A stretch of 64,000 bases of DNA, from NCBI GenBank assembly GCA_022497145.1, contig MU385914.1:1-64000 (forward strand). The letters are read 5' to 3'. The DNA comes from Rostrohypoxylon terebratum. Its lineage: Eukaryota > Ascomycota > Sordariomycetes > Xylariales > Hypoxylaceae. The translations under genes were made by a program, and so were the position numbers. Under the pieces are notes generated by a model. It worked only from the letters and a program-made list of their open reading frames with translations, was not told where the DNA came from and searched no databases. Positions within the stretch are counted from its first letter, which is position 1; every line of letters begins with the position of its first letter. Shown piece after piece: positions 12,101-24,716 of this stretch.

Positions 12101-13543
12101 TATTAATATGTCCGCGGTCTGTACGTAATAATACGCGTTGCTCCTGGAGGAATAGCTAGGGATTCAGGGCCAGCTAATATTTCTTCTAGAAGTCAATATT
12201 AGCTGTACTACTAGTGCTAGAATAGTGTGATTGTTGTGATATTAGTAGTTTCCTGGGTAATATTCAGGAGCTAACTCCCTGATATCCCCTAGTCCTTCCC
12301 GTCCAATGGCTATGATGGCTGTACGGGTGCAACCCAATGGAAGGCATTTATTTTAATCGTGCCGCTAACCCCCTTGGAGAGATGGATATCCCCCCAAATT
12401 AGGCTCCTCTTATCCAATTGTAACCTGCAGTTGAGATGCTGCATAAGTGAAAGCTAGTACTGAATAGGCATTACCTAGCCTAGCACGGCCCCTCACAAGC
12501 CGACCCTGCAGATGCCCTGGTGCTTGGGAGATGCTTTCTTGGGTGCTTTTTGGGTGCTGGACGCCACTGGTCACTGGATGGTGCATTGGTGACTGCCCTG
12601 GACATCTTTAGGGTCTTGGGGGTACCTTTCGAGATTTTTTTTCTGGAAATTTGGTGCATGCGTCGTCCCTGAACTTGAACATTACGAACCTCGTTCATCG
12701 TTCCTCCTCCGTCAACCCAATTCGCCTTCTCCTTGCCGCTCATTCACTTTTTCTCTATCACCCTTTCTTCACGACCTTGATCCAATTGCCAGTTGCAGCT
12801 GCTCGTCGCTGTAGGCCTTTGCAGTTAAATAATTACATAGCAAGGCAACAAATTACTAATCTTCTCATCCCCCTTTATTTGCTTGTGTATTGTACAATAA
12901 CTTTTTTTTTCCTTTACAACACCCCTGGATCATCTTGAGCTTGAGGGGATACCCATAACCCACCATAAGCCACGAACAAACGATTGAATCTGTCGCAACA
13001 TTCGATCCGTCAACCCTTCATTTGCTGTCGTTCCAGTCCACAAGTGCGACGACACGGTAGTTGTAATTCACTACGGTTTTCTTTTTCAGTGTGCATCTGT
13101 TCTTAACTTGGTATCACCAAGTTACAATTACTACGTTGTTAGGTAGCGTAAAAAAGGAAGACGGAGGCTTAGAAGGGGGTAAAAAAAAAAAAGTCGAGGG
13201 GCTGCGCAAAGGTACGAGCAATCGGCGCAATTTGAACTAAGGATCCATCAACGATATTTCCAACCTCATGCTTTCAACCCCAGCCATCTCGAACGTCGAT
13301 TCCTACCACGACGAACCTTTCATACCTCTGTTCATTGCATAGCCTCCGATTTACGCTGCATTCGCCTCCTAGTCTCCTGACCTCCTAGACCTAACGGCTC
13401 CCCCGATCTGTCGCACATCACACACGGAACACACATCCAATCTATCCGAATACCGCATCGTCCTCCACCATCTTGTCATTCAGTCGCAGCGGCGACAATA
13501 TAGTCTAAGCACTCCTAACGAGGGAGTCTGACTATAATCCGTC
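9159..13543. other. 4.4-kb divergent intergenic region between KOG1 and the Tea1-type gene
   Basis: Both flanking genes are transcribed away from this region, so it holds both promoters and long leaders. Small open frames (10376-10627, 11344-11598, 11633-12001, all +) resemble no known family and I do not call them. The right third is pyrimidine-rich with a poly-A tract near 13181-13192, as in long 5' UTRs. One copy of the TACCTAGGTA palindrome lies at 11088-11097. Confidence 0.5.
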
Positions 13544-16500
13544 ATGGCTTTCCTCTTTAAATCTAAGAAAAACCAGGACAGGAATGTCAATAGTAGAGAT
13601 GGACCTCCTGGGTCGTCACCTCAAGTACAAGGCGCAGCTGGGCGCATCGCTAGAGAGGAGAAAGGGTCCCGATCAACCCCAACAGGAAGTTTGAATTCAT
13701 TCGACGAAGGCACACCAAGTCCAGATGCTGAGAAGTATGCTGTTCGCCGGGGCCAGGAACCGCCCCAGGCACAGCAGCCTCAGCAAGTGAGTGACCTGCC
13801 TGTAAGTTTTTTTATTTGATTCTCCATTTCAAGCTTCTTAGACTAGACACAACATCCAACATCCGACTCCCAGCACTCATCACGCAGCACGCTTGGACCC
13901 AATTCTGAGAATGATGCTAATGAATACGCCGAAAAAGTTTCGCAACGCTCCTCCTCAGCAGAACGTGAATGCTTCATTATATCCTTGGTCGCAGCGACGC
14001 TTAATACTTAATCCTGGCACGCCTAGCCCCTTTCCCAGATATGGAGCCGCCGTAAATTCCGTTTCCTCTAAGGAAGGAGATATCTACGTCATGGGCGGTT
14101 TAATCAATAGTTCAACCGTCAAGGGCGATTTATGGATGATCGAAGCCGGAGGAAATATGTCTTGTTATCCGCTTGTCACCACGGCGGAAGGCCCAGGACC
14201 AAGAGTTGGACACGCCTCTCTCCTAGTAGGCAATGCGTTTATCGTATACGGTGGTGATACCAAAATCGACGAAACAGATGTACTGGACGAGACTCTTTAT
14301 CTCCTCAATACTTGTGAGACACCGTATCCCGCCTTTTCCCATCCTTACTAGTACTGACTAATCGGCATTTTAGCTACGCGACAGTGGTCAAGAGCTCTGC
14401 CGGCCGGTCCAAGGCCGTCAGGTCGCTATGGGCACTCTTTGAACATTATCGGGTCGAAGATATATATTTTTGGTGGCCAAGTGGAAGGATATTTCATGAA
14501 TGATCTGGCGGCCTTCGACCTAAACCAGTTACAAATGCCGAACAACCGATGGGAAATCCTCAGTGAAAATGTTGAACCTGGAGGAGCAATGCAAGGAAAG
14601 GTACCCCCTGCCAGAACTAACCATTCTATGGTCACGTTCAATGACAAGATGTACTTGTAAGTTGAAGTTGATGTAAATATCTTGGTGGCCACAGGTTCCT
14701 GAAGCTTACTATCGCAGATTCGGAGGGACCAACGGCTTCCAATGGTTTAACGATGTATGGTGTTATGAACCGGCGGCCAACAAATGGGTCCAACTAGACT
14801 CTATCGGATACATTCCGGTCCCTAGAGAAGGCCATGCCGCTTCGTTAGTCGACGACGTTATGTACGTCTTTGGTGGTCGTACTGAAGAAGGGGCTGATTT
14901 AGGTGATTTGGCCGCATTCCGGATCCCATCTCGCCGTTGGTATACCTTCCAGAACATGGGTCCATCTCCGTCTCCGCGTTCTGGTCACAGTATGACATCT
15001 GTGGGAAAATCGGTCGTCGTCGTTGGAGGTGAGCCTAGTTCAACAACCAACCAGGTTAACGACCTAGGTATCGTTTACGTTCTGGACACAACCAAGATTC
15101 GGTACCCCAACGATGCGCAGATCCAGTCAAATACCCAAAAGGTACAGCAAGCAAGGCGACCGAGCGGTGACGCTCCTATCGGCGGTAGACAAGCTCCATC
15201 CCGTGAGGGCTCTGCTGGACCGGATCCAAAACGCATAGCTAGCCCTAGCAGTCCAACAAATAGCTCCGGCAAAGGTGGTACGGGTATGGACATCAATGGG
15301 CCGCCTCCTATCAGCAATGGGATGTCAAAACTTCCACGGGCCGCGGGAACTTCCACACCTTCAGGACCTCCACCACAAGGTCAACTCCCCAAACCCAACA
15401 TTGATACAAGTGGAGCCAGCCGCCGCACAAGAAATACATCCATCGAGCGAATAGAGAGGGAAGCTGCTGGCGTCGGTTCATCTGGCATCAATAGCCAGAA
15501 CCAATCACCTATATCGCGAGAGCCGATCAAAGAAGAAATTTCCGTCACTAATGGTAGACGAACGCCTAATCAACAAAGCGCTAGGAGCGCTTCTAGATCG
15601 GAGAACCTCTCTCGAGACGAGCCTAAGCCCAAGCAGTCGCGACAGGCTCGCGGCCAGGGCTCTGTTGACAGCAACACAGAACCAGCCCTCAAAAATGTAG
15701 CAACTCGCCCATCTTCTCCACCTCCGCCGACTAGGCAGCCCAGTAATCCTCTATCAAGAAAAGGTTCGAACAGAAATTCCCAGACTGTCGCCCTGCTAAA
15801 GGAACTCGATGCGTCCCGAAATCGGAATGCGTGGTACGCCTCAGAGCTCGAGCTTGCTCGCAAGGCTGGGTATATGCCCAACGCAACGCTTAGCCCAACT
15901 CTAGAGTCCCGAGCCGCAGAAACCTTCGACGATGATGACAAGCGTCTCATTGAATCACTCTTGGCTATGAAACAGGAGTTGGCCAATGTGCAAAGCGCAG
16001 TTGATAAGCAAGCAATCTTAGCAGCGAAACAGATCGCCGAAGTCGAGCGACAGCGTGACGCCGCAGTCCGTGAAGCCGTCTATGCTAAGGCCAAGATGGC
16101 AGCGCAGACTGGAAGCGCCGCTAGCACGCCACAGCTAGATGGCGATAGGGATCTAGATAATGGTGACCGCTCTGCTGACCTCAACAAGAAGCTTGCGACT
16201 GCACTGAATGTACAGAGAGATCTACAAAACAGCCTCGCTCGGGCAGTCGCTGAACTAGAGGCCGAGAAACGGTCCAGACAATTATCAGACGAAACCCTCA
16301 GTGCTACCCAAAAGCGTATTGCTGAACTAGAGTCGTACAAGCAGCGCACATCTTCGGAAGTCGAACAGTTGCGAGCTGAACTACACATGGTTCAGCGTGA
16401 AGCACGAGAACAATCAGTGGCCAGTGCGGAGGCGCTCGCGTCTTTGCAACTTCTACGCGTCGAGAGGGATGATTTCGAGAGTAAATACAATGAAGCTGTC

Positions 16501-18162
16501 GGCAATTCCAAGGATCACAACGAAACTTTAGAATCTCTTCGAGAGGCAGTTGTATCATCAGCGGATATGCGTGCTCACCTGGAGCGCAAGCTTGACGAGG
16601 AACGGGCCCAAAGGGCAGCAATTGAATCTAAGTTTAACAAGCTCAAGGCAGAACATGAAGCACATGCTACAGAATTAGAATCTGTCACTCAACGACTACG
16701 AGATGCCGAGGAACTCGCTGAACGACATGCAGCAGAAGCAAATACTCACCGACAGGCGCTAGTTGTCGGGTTAGAGAAGATCACCAGAGACCCAAGCAAA
16801 GCTAGCCAGGCCAACTCGGATCGTATCGCCATACTTCAAGGTCAAGTCGAAGCAGCAAATCAGCTCGTCAAGAAGTACCGACAAGAAGCTGATATTGCTT
16901 CGGATAAACTTCGAAGTGCTGAAGAACGGATCGCCGGACTTGAGGCTTACCAGGAACAATCGAGCCGAGAAGGCGTATCGATTCGTCGACAATTGCAATC
17001 TGCTTTGAGAGAAACTCAGTCCCTCCAAGCCTTGAACACGGATCTCAAGAATCAACTTGCTAACCAGCAGCTCGAGACTAATGCCATAACCGTTCAACAC
17101 AATACCCTGAAGGACATTCTGGCCGAAAGAGGCATTAGCCCAACCAATCTTGCCCGAGTTCGGGGTATGGGCTCCAGGACTAATTCCCCTGATCCCTCAA
17201 GGGCTGGCGAGCTTGAGCGACAACTTGCACAAGCTGTTGCTGCCCACGAGGAGACAAAGCAGACTTTTGCTACACAGTTCCAGGAGTCCGAAGCTGCTTA
17301 CCGTAACAGAATAGTCCAGTTGGAGAATGATTATCAATCAGCTGTTCATTATGTTAAGGGCACGGAGAAAATGCTGAAGAAGATGAAGCAGGAACTTGCA
17401 CAAGCTCAAAGTGAGAATGGTCGCTTGAAGAACGAGAATCTTGAGCTAGAAGAGCGCTCTATCTCTCGTGACAATGCTGCGCCTGCTGGTTGGGAAGCAG
17501 AACGCTCATCCCTCGAAAAGAAGATTGAGACTCTCCAAGAACAGGTGAAGGTTACCTCTGGGCAGCTTGAACGACAGTTGGTAGAACTCCGAGGTAAGCT
17601 TGACGCTACTCAGCAAGAACGGGATAGCACACTCAAGTCTCGCAACGATGCCACGGAGCGACTAGCTACGAGAGAAAAGGAACTCGAGCAGATGCAGCAA
17701 GAGAACGCCCTACTCGAACAGCGAGTACAGGAAGCTGAGCAGAAGGTCAGTTTGTTGCTAGACCAGGTAGAGACCTCTGTCGACAACTACCGAAGACGTA
17801 GTCGCATAAGCACAGACCAGATGGTGATCACTAGCCCACCAAGTGCAAATGGTGGCCACATGGGCCACACCCGACAGGAAAGTTCCGAGGCAGAGAGTAC
17901 ATACGGCGGCTTCGACAATGCTAGAAACAGCACCGCCCTGGACAATCTAGCTAACGAACTTGACATGCTACGATCCCACTGGGAGGCGACAAATAAGAAC
18001 TACAGGCTTTCTAATGCCTTTGACTTCGAAGGAGCGGGCATGAAGAAGGATGACGACGGTGTCGGCCTTGGTCTTAGCGAGCATCTTGCTGATTGGAGAA
18101 AACGACTCGATACGGAAGAGAATGACAAAATAGGCGCCGCTAAGGGTAATCATGCCTCGTGA
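13544..18162 (+). CDS. tea1: Tea1/KelA-type kelch-repeat cell-end marker with long coiled coil
   Basis: Exons are 13544-13801, 13959-14313, 14374-14656 and 14718-18162, giving 1,446 aa. The second and third introns (60 and 61 bp) are textbook. The first (13802-13958) was chosen by phase, with CTAAT as branch and CTCAG as acceptor, joining SDLP to QNVNASLYPW; an acceptor 3 bp later is also in phase. After a basic disordered N-terminus, kelch repeats fill residues ~90-410 (YVMGG, IVYGGD, YIFGG, FGGTNG, YVFGGR, VVVGG), forming a beta-propeller. A Ser/Pro-rich linker (~430-650) follows, then about 700 residues of heptad-rich coiled coil. Tea1-family proteins ride microtubule tips to mark growth sites at cell ends and hyphal tips. 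No prenylation CaaX box is seen at the C-terminus, which ends GNHAS. The family is confident. Orthology to Tea1/KelA rather than another kelch/coiled-coil paralogue (for example Tea3) is less so. Confidence 0.9.
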
Positions 18163-21100
18163 GCACTCGGAACGTAAACAGCTTTTCCACCCCCAACTTT
18201 CCTCCAAGACATTTGTACATTCTGCGTGTGATTCCTATGAGGGCACCGATGTATTAACGCATATCCAATTATTTATGATTCCACCACTTCGATTCGATCC
18301 TGTCCTTATACAGCAATATTAGGACCAACTTCCTATCTAGAGCCTTATTACCACACTGGCTCTCGGGCTTACCTACCGGCGTTCTCTTTTTAAGCTTCAT
18401 GACACCCTTGTTTTTGTAATTTCTTTTATGTTTTCTGCATCGGAGGCGGAATGAACTGTAACCCCCACGCGAAACCAGTCTTATTCGTTGATACACGGAG
18501 GCCCTGTTCCGAAGATATGACCGAACGCGACGCGCCCTTACGGAGTTGGGTTTTGGTTTGGGAGTATTGACATTGCTAGTTATCGAGAAAGAAAAGGGAT
18601 CAGTCTCTTCTTTTTTTAACCGGTGGAACCGCGCGCAGAATGATCAGGAAACTCTTTCATCATCATCAAACCCCCTTCCTAAAGCTAATGTACATTACGG
18701 CCACCAGACCGCTGATCGGTGGGAGAGCCGGCGTCTTTTTTCGGGGGGGATATTAAGAAGAAAAAAAAATGATACCCGGGAGAGGAGGCGTGTTGCGAGC
18801 GACTCTGCGACGGCGGCGCGAGCGCGGTAACGGCGACCTTCCTCTCCTGCGTTAGAACATGACGATCTTGCGACAGTTGTGGGAACAGTTTCAATTGATG
18901 AGGCTTTTTAGCTACTCGACATGTGCTGTTTGATGAGTGCTTGCTGTGATTCGAAGATTGTGATGATGATGCTGTGATTGACTATAGAATAAATGTGCCA
19001 AAACTCGATACCATATCTTCGCCCGCCTTATCCGAGGAACTACTTTCGTATGAACATGAGGACTTCCGCTGGGAATCATTCCTGAATGCTCCGTAGTAGT
19101 ACTTAATAAGGTGCCTATCTAGATAGCACCTAATATGTGATACGCAGCCATTTGTGAATAGAATTCATGGTCACCCACTATCCGAGCTACCTCTATTCAG
19201 GCTCTTGGGATTTTTTTCCCACCTCATCCCATCTTACCTTTCTAGTGTTTCTCTAATACTTTGTTCTCTACAATATAGTATTTTTTTTCCCCAGTTTTGT
19301 AGGTTTAGTAGAAGCTAGGTAGATACCTATGTAGGTAGACATCTTATTTGGGATCCTTACGGAGTCATTGCTTCATCCATACTGTACTTTGAGATATCAG
19401 ATATATCGAAATTGACTGGTCGATCTTTCTCCCTGACATACCTACTGTTAAAAATAACTCCGTGGTCTCATTGTATCAACGCGCCCCGCCATGATGAAAG
19501 CATTCCTGCGCGATTCAAGTTGTATATAGGTCATGTAGCAACAAGTAGGGGAATTCAACCTAGGCTAGTCGCTCCTCTATTAACGGTCGGATAAAGAAGA
19601 CTCAGAAGATCGTTCTCCCTTTTATATTACGAAATCTACTTACTTATCTACACCCACCCATAGCCCACAGTCCAGTATTGAGGTATCATAGCAAGACTGG
19701 TAGGCGGGATTGTGATTGAAATCGTGTAGAATCCGACTTACTTGTTTTTGCCTACCTCTTTTCCACAATCGCTCATTGATGTCGACACCGACCTGCCAGT
19801 ATCGTACTCGAAGGCTTACTAGGTATGGACCGAGCTGTATGTCTCTGTACCGCCTCCGGTGATTGCGGGGTTCCAACTGGTTGCGAGAGTCGCTGCTTCT
19901 TCCCGAACGAGGCATGTTGGCGGAATTAAGGGCATGTGCATATCAAAATCCGGCGCATGTTTCCGCGATCATGCTCCATCCAGTGGCGTTTAGGACTTGA
20001 AGGATGGTTCGGCGTTTCTGGCGCCTTTTGCCTCCACCAAACATCACGGGCGTCGCGAACCTCTATCGACATGACATATCATAACACTCGCATAGGCGTT
20101 AGGGAAGCGGCATATCCGGATCTCGTTGTAACTCTTTCTGTCGGTACCCGGTACCTATCCTGCACTTGGCGGGTCACATGCTGGAAACGGAACGAACGCC
20201 GACTCATCTGTCCTTGTGGTGATAGGCTCATATCTTCCTCCTTCCACGGCCAAAAGTGCCACAGCTGCAGCCACTCTCTTTCTACTCCCAATTTTGCCTT
20301 TTCAATATCTTTCTCCAAGTCTTGACATCATCGATCGGCCCTAGTCCTGGAGTTCGTAAGTCCGTTGTCCGGTGTGCTGGATATTCCTCTGTATTCTGTT
20401 GTATCACCAAGAGTTGTCACATAGGCTTCATTCTGTGTTCTTTTTATATTCTACCTGATATCAATCATAAACAACAATCAGACTAATCATTTCTATGGCT
20501 GTGAGTTGCACGCGCGTCTATCACTGATGATATAGCCCCACGTCATACCACGGGGGGTTAGTCGTCTTACGATGCCTTGCCCCTTTCTGCGCCAGCGATG
20601 TCTCTGGTTTCACCCACGGCCGCAGAACACAGTAGATCGCATACGTGCTACTTGGGTATGAGGAAATATCAATTCAGCTGAGGCTAGATTTGTTTTTCTT
20701 CTCTTTTCTTTTTTCTTTTTTTTTAAAAACATCACTGCCTATAACACTTCTTCAAACGCATACTCCATAGTGTTCTGTTGTGACTTACAACTGTAAAGCT
20801 GAACAATCCATCTTCATGTATCGAAGCTTTTGCCTCAACCAAAAAAGTTATAAAATAATAGAAGCTATCCTCAGCCGCAAGTCTTCTTTCGACGCCACCC
20901 CTTAGAACCCATCTCGTAGCATCGCAAGGTTTCGCTAGACCCTGTTGAAACCGATTCATCTCCGAACGTCAGACCGTCTTCGTCGCAGCCCCGGATGACT
21001 GAGTGGGGCGTACGTACAGTGTCTTCTACGCCTCCCTCAGATCACCACACTGTCCAGTAGCCCAGCCTCCTAACCCCCAAGCCCCTCTTATTAGGTCGTA

Positions 21101-21619
21101 TTTGAGCGTCTAGGCAGGAAAAAACTTGGCAAAGACGTACCGTAGCAGTGACACTGTATCTGCAACAAGGAGGGCTTGGTCAGGGCGCCCAAACAGGAAT
21201 CTAGATCATATGACGGGATTCCCGCCTCCATCCATCCTCTCCTCCTGCTCCTCCTCGTCTCGTCGTCGAAGTTTGGTTTCCCATTTCATTTCTTCTGCTT
21301 ACTGCGTTTGATCTTCCAAAAACCCCCCAAAAATCTTAATCCTTTTTCACCCTACGATCTGGTCATCGTATCCTGTCTTTTCCCTCGAACCGCAAAGCCC
21401 TGCCTTAATCCAAGCGAAATAATCCAATTTACCGCCACTCAGTCACTCACTCATTCGACCAAACGAGCGAACGAAAGAACCTCACGATAAAAGAGAAAAC
21501 GAATAAGCCAGCTGGTCTTGCTTCCGCACACGCAAGTTACGGCCGATCGATCTTCACGAAATCTACCACTCCCGTAATTCTCTAAATCGTAAAATCTAAA
21601 AACCGAAAAAAAAGCCAAG
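18163..21619. other. 3.5-kb intergenic region
   Basis: There is no supported gene. The first ~300 bp are the likely 3' UTR of the kelch gene. A minus-strand frame at 20318-19640 looks loosely protein-like but contains four in-frame stops and no family signature. The last few hundred bases are CT-rich and probably the promoter and leader of the small secreted peptide at 21620. Confidence 0.45.
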
Positions 21620-21790
21620 ATGAAGACCTCCGCCCTCGCAACCACCCTCGTCGCCGCCCTCTGCGCGACCCTCGCCAGCGCCGGCGTAGTCATCACCCCC
21701 ATCCACCCGAACCAGCTCGTCGACAACCTGGCCGGCGACTGCTTCTTCGGCAAGTCCACGCCGTACGGCTGTGGTCCTCTACGCTCGTGA
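21620..21790 (+). CDS. Small secreted cysteine-containing peptide (56 aa)
   Basis: This is a single-exon frame of 56 codons with good start context (CCAAGATGAAG). Residues 1-21 form a strong signal peptide: MKT, then an Ala/Leu-rich core ending LASA, with predicted cleavage after Ala-21. The mature ~35-residue peptide starts GVVITPIHPNQL and holds two Cys (residues 42 and 52) in GDCFFGK and YGCGPLRS, probably one disulphide. The sequence is GC-rich with C-ending codons, unlike the AT-rich flanks, which supports coding. Size, signal and cysteines fit small secreted proteins or effector-like peptides of ascomycetes, but I recognise no named family. It converges with the GH17 gene downstream. 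A longer spliced form cannot be excluded. Confidence 0.6.
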   Translation: MKTSALATTLVAALCATLASAGVVITPIHPNQLVDNLAGDCFFGKSTPYGCGPLRS

Positions 21791-22719
21791 TCGGTTCTCC
21801 ATTCATTTAAAGCGTAGTCACAAATGGCGAATGATGATAGAGGACGCCTTTTCAGCATGAGATGGGGTGGGAGCAGGAGCAAAGCAATGCACGACGAAGC
21901 GGACGATGGATGTGCTTGGATCACATCGGGTCTCTAATCCCGCCGGAGGACATGTGGAGGAAAAAAGGAAGAAGCGTTGGTGTTCGTAATGGATACCGTT
22001 GATCCCGCCAACGAAGAAGAGGAAGATTGTCGCCTCTGATCTCATCAACTGCCTCCCGCTCGCCCTCAGTTTGTTACATAGACCTAATGCCCACGGAGGC
22101 GGTTGGCGAGACCATTGGCAGGAAGAGCGTGTGTGTGTTCGTTTGGGTTTAAGTTGGGTTGTAGGTTTATTGTTTCTGCGTCGCTACCTAGGTACTGGGG
22201 AGGGGGAAATTCGGCCTTCGTTTCTTGTTCATATCAACCCTATCAACATCTACAACTACATCCAAATAAACATAAAACAGAAATCTAAACGACGCACTCG
22301 GTTGCGGACTTTTAAGATCACAGTAGCGTCTTCCATATCTTCCCACTCATGAAATACACGTGACATCCATTTCAGTATACGCTTTTGAGACCCCGAATTT
22401 CACACCAGGGCTTGAAACACGACAGAACCGAGCCGCAGTAATTCGTAAAAGCAGATTTATAGAGTAATTTTATATGGTATCACGTCTACAATCTCCCTCC
22501 TACGACGTACGTAATTGGTGGTATATGACAGGATATAAATTATAACCGACGAAAACATCCCTCACAGCGCAGCGCCTAGACCAAGACCTCGCCCTCTCCT
22601 CCCCTCCCCTCTCCTGCCGTGACTTCTTTTTCTCCCCCATCCTCTGAAACCTAGTACCCTAGACCGCCCGTCAGGCAGGCAAGAAAGGAACTAAGTCTGC
22701 CGAACCTAGTTCACGAGAT
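21791..22719. other. Convergent 3' intergenic region
   Basis: This lies between the small secreted peptide (+) and the GH17 gene (-). No gene is seen. One TACCTAGGTA copy lies at 22185-22194, and the right part is AT-rich, then C-rich near 22580-22640 (3' UTR of the GH17 gene). Confidence 0.5.
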
Positions 22720-23737
22720 CTAGCACTTGAGCGAGTACTTCGCAGTCCGATCCGCCGTCATGGCACCCCACGAAGTCTCATCGGCGACACTTCCATCCTC
22801 ACCGATAGCCTTGGGCTTCCAGCTCTCGTCGAAGGCCTCGAAGAAGAAGACGTTGAAGCCCCAGTCGACCATGCCGCAGACGGCCTGGCTGTAGAACGTC
22901 GACGCCTGCTTGGTGCCGGGCTGCGCGTTCTGGTACTTGTCGCCGGCGGTCGGCCATCCGGTCTCGCCGACCCACAGCTCGATCTTGTCCGTGCTGCCCG
23001 ACTTCTCCTGGATGTGGCCGAAGGCCTGGAAGATGTCGTCGTAGAACGAGCCCGTGGCGTTGCTCAGCACCTGGCCTTGCCAGTACGAGAACGCGTTCGT
23101 CAGCAGGATGTCCGCGTCGCCCGAGGTGACGATGGCGTCCGCCGTGCCGTCCGCGAACTTGTTCCACGAGTCGGCCGTGCCGATCTTGAAGGCGCCGCCC
23201 GTGGCCGACTTCACGTCTTGGATCTTCGCGAGGAGCTGGGGGCCGGTGAAGTTGCCGCGGTACAGGGACTCGGAACCGACGGTGATGGCGTACACTTGGT
23301 CCTTGTACTTGGGCGCGTTGGCGACGACGGCGGCCTTGTCCGCTTGGAAGGACTCATCGGTGTCAGGCCTATAAGTGTCCTATGTTAGCTCCTATCACCC
23401 GTCCGAATTTATACACCGCTCGCTATAATTGTTCTTATATAGTATAGAATAGCGAAAATAATATAACATACCAGATTCCCAAGATAACTTGGAAGCCAGC
23501 CGTCTTAGCAGCAGGCAAGATCAGCTTCGCGACATCGCAGTCAGAAGCAGCGTAGATGCGAACGACCTTAGTCCCAGTCTCCTTAGTCAAAGCAGCGAAA
23601 TCAGCCGTGTAGTCGCTCGACCCCTTGCAAGTCCCATCCGACTTCTTGTTGCCGAGCGCGAAGCCGAGCTGGCCAGCGGCCGAAGCGACGATAGGGCCGG
23701 AAGCCACAGCGGCAGAAAGGATAGTAGTGAAGCGCAT
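22720..23737 (-). CDS. BGL2: GH17 glucan endo-1,3-beta-glucosidase / glucanosyltransferase (Bgl2-like)
   Basis: Exons are 23737-23472 and 23368-22720 (intron 103 bp, GTATGT..TATAG), giving 304 aa, close to yeast Bgl2 (313). The signal peptide covers residues 1 to about 20 (MRFTTILSAAVASGPIVASA). The mature enzyme is a GH17 TIM barrel: LGFALGNKKSDGTCK, VVRIYAASDC, VGSESLYRGN with the acid/base Glu-122, NAFSYWQGQ, and WVGETGWPT with the nucleophile Glu-224. It ends FEAFDESWKP..YSLKC. These enzymes cleave or branch cell-wall beta-1,3-glucan outside the membrane. No GPI signal or Ser/Thr-rich tail follows, so it is a soluble wall or secreted form. Exon 2 is very GC-rich with C/G-ending codons, suggesting high expression; this also produces long meaningless open frames on the opposite strand. 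Confidence 0.95.
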
Positions 23738-24716
23738 CGTGACAAGCCTTTTGTTTTTCTTTCTCGTCCTTTCCTCGGTACCTGGTAATTATCTATCCTT
23801 CAGACGCGTATAATTTGTTCGGTGAGTATCTCCTGCTATCGTAATGCAACGTTCCGCAAAAAAAGATCAATTAGCGATGGCGATTGACGTTCACAAAAAA
23901 AGAGTGGAAATGCTGGAGCCGATGCGAAAGAATGGAAGCTCGACTGAACCAGCGGAAAAAAGCAAAAGAGAATGACGAATTTAATTGATGGTCGATTTTG
24001 AAGATGATAATAAGAAAACAGGAGAAAGATTGAAGTCGCTCCCTCCCTCTGAAATTGGATGTTTCGTACAGGGGTAGGCGCAATCAAAAAGGGGGACCAG
24101 CAAACAGGGGTCTGAATGGCCTGAATGGCCTGCCTGCCTGCCTGTATGACATTCATATGTACCTTCGTACCTTCCTTTCTAAATACCCGAACCCATAAGC
24201 GTTGAATCCATGTACCGCATAATAGGTACTACTACCTATAAAACTTGGACAATTATGTAATTATCTAACTTCATTGTAATAATATGGCGTTTTATTCGTA
24301 GAGGAGTATCGACCTATGCTGGCTAGTTCTATTATGGACGAGTCTATGTATGTATGGTGATAGCCTCTAGTGGTCTCACGATCGGGAGCGGGAGCATCCC
24401 ATGAGTTAACAAACAGCCATCCCACCTATGCAAATAGACCTCTGAAGCAAGACACCCAGCACCCACAAACATAAATCCCAAGACTCAGCCGAGATGTGAA
24501 AAAGATGGCCAACGTATAGACTTTTAATGCAACAATATCCGTCCCAACGATATCAAGTTCAGATGTATCAATCCCTTATGTGGAGATACTAACCAGGTGC
24601 ACTGTAAAACCCTGATGCAGAACGCCGTAAATGCAACCGCCATGATGACTTCAATATAAGTATAGCCCCTCCACTCGATATGCCAGCTCATAAGGCTGCG
24701 CGCCGAATCGCCGCTC
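23738..24716. other. Intergenic: GH17 promoter and 3' side of PQ-loop gene
   Basis: The GH17 promoter lies at the left and the 3' UTR of the PQ-loop transporter at the right. A (CCTG)4 microsatellite sits near 24127-24144. No gene is supported. Confidence 0.5.

Noticed and set aside
15570..16621. Minus-strand frames of 100-140 codons
   Set aside because: They are antisense shadows of the kelch protein coiled-coil exon (Ser/Leu-rich mirror of Glu/Arg-rich heptads).
19640..20420. Minus-strand frame with protein-like stretches (KAKLGVEREWLQLW, RDARDVWWRQKAP)
   Set aside because: It has four in-frame stops, no consistent splice sites and no family. Runs of this length are expected by chance in 64 kb.
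22799..23388. Long open frames on both strands across GH17 exon 2
   Set aside because: They are produced by the extreme GC3 of the real GH17 exon. Their translations are Arg/Gly/Ala-rich without family signatures.
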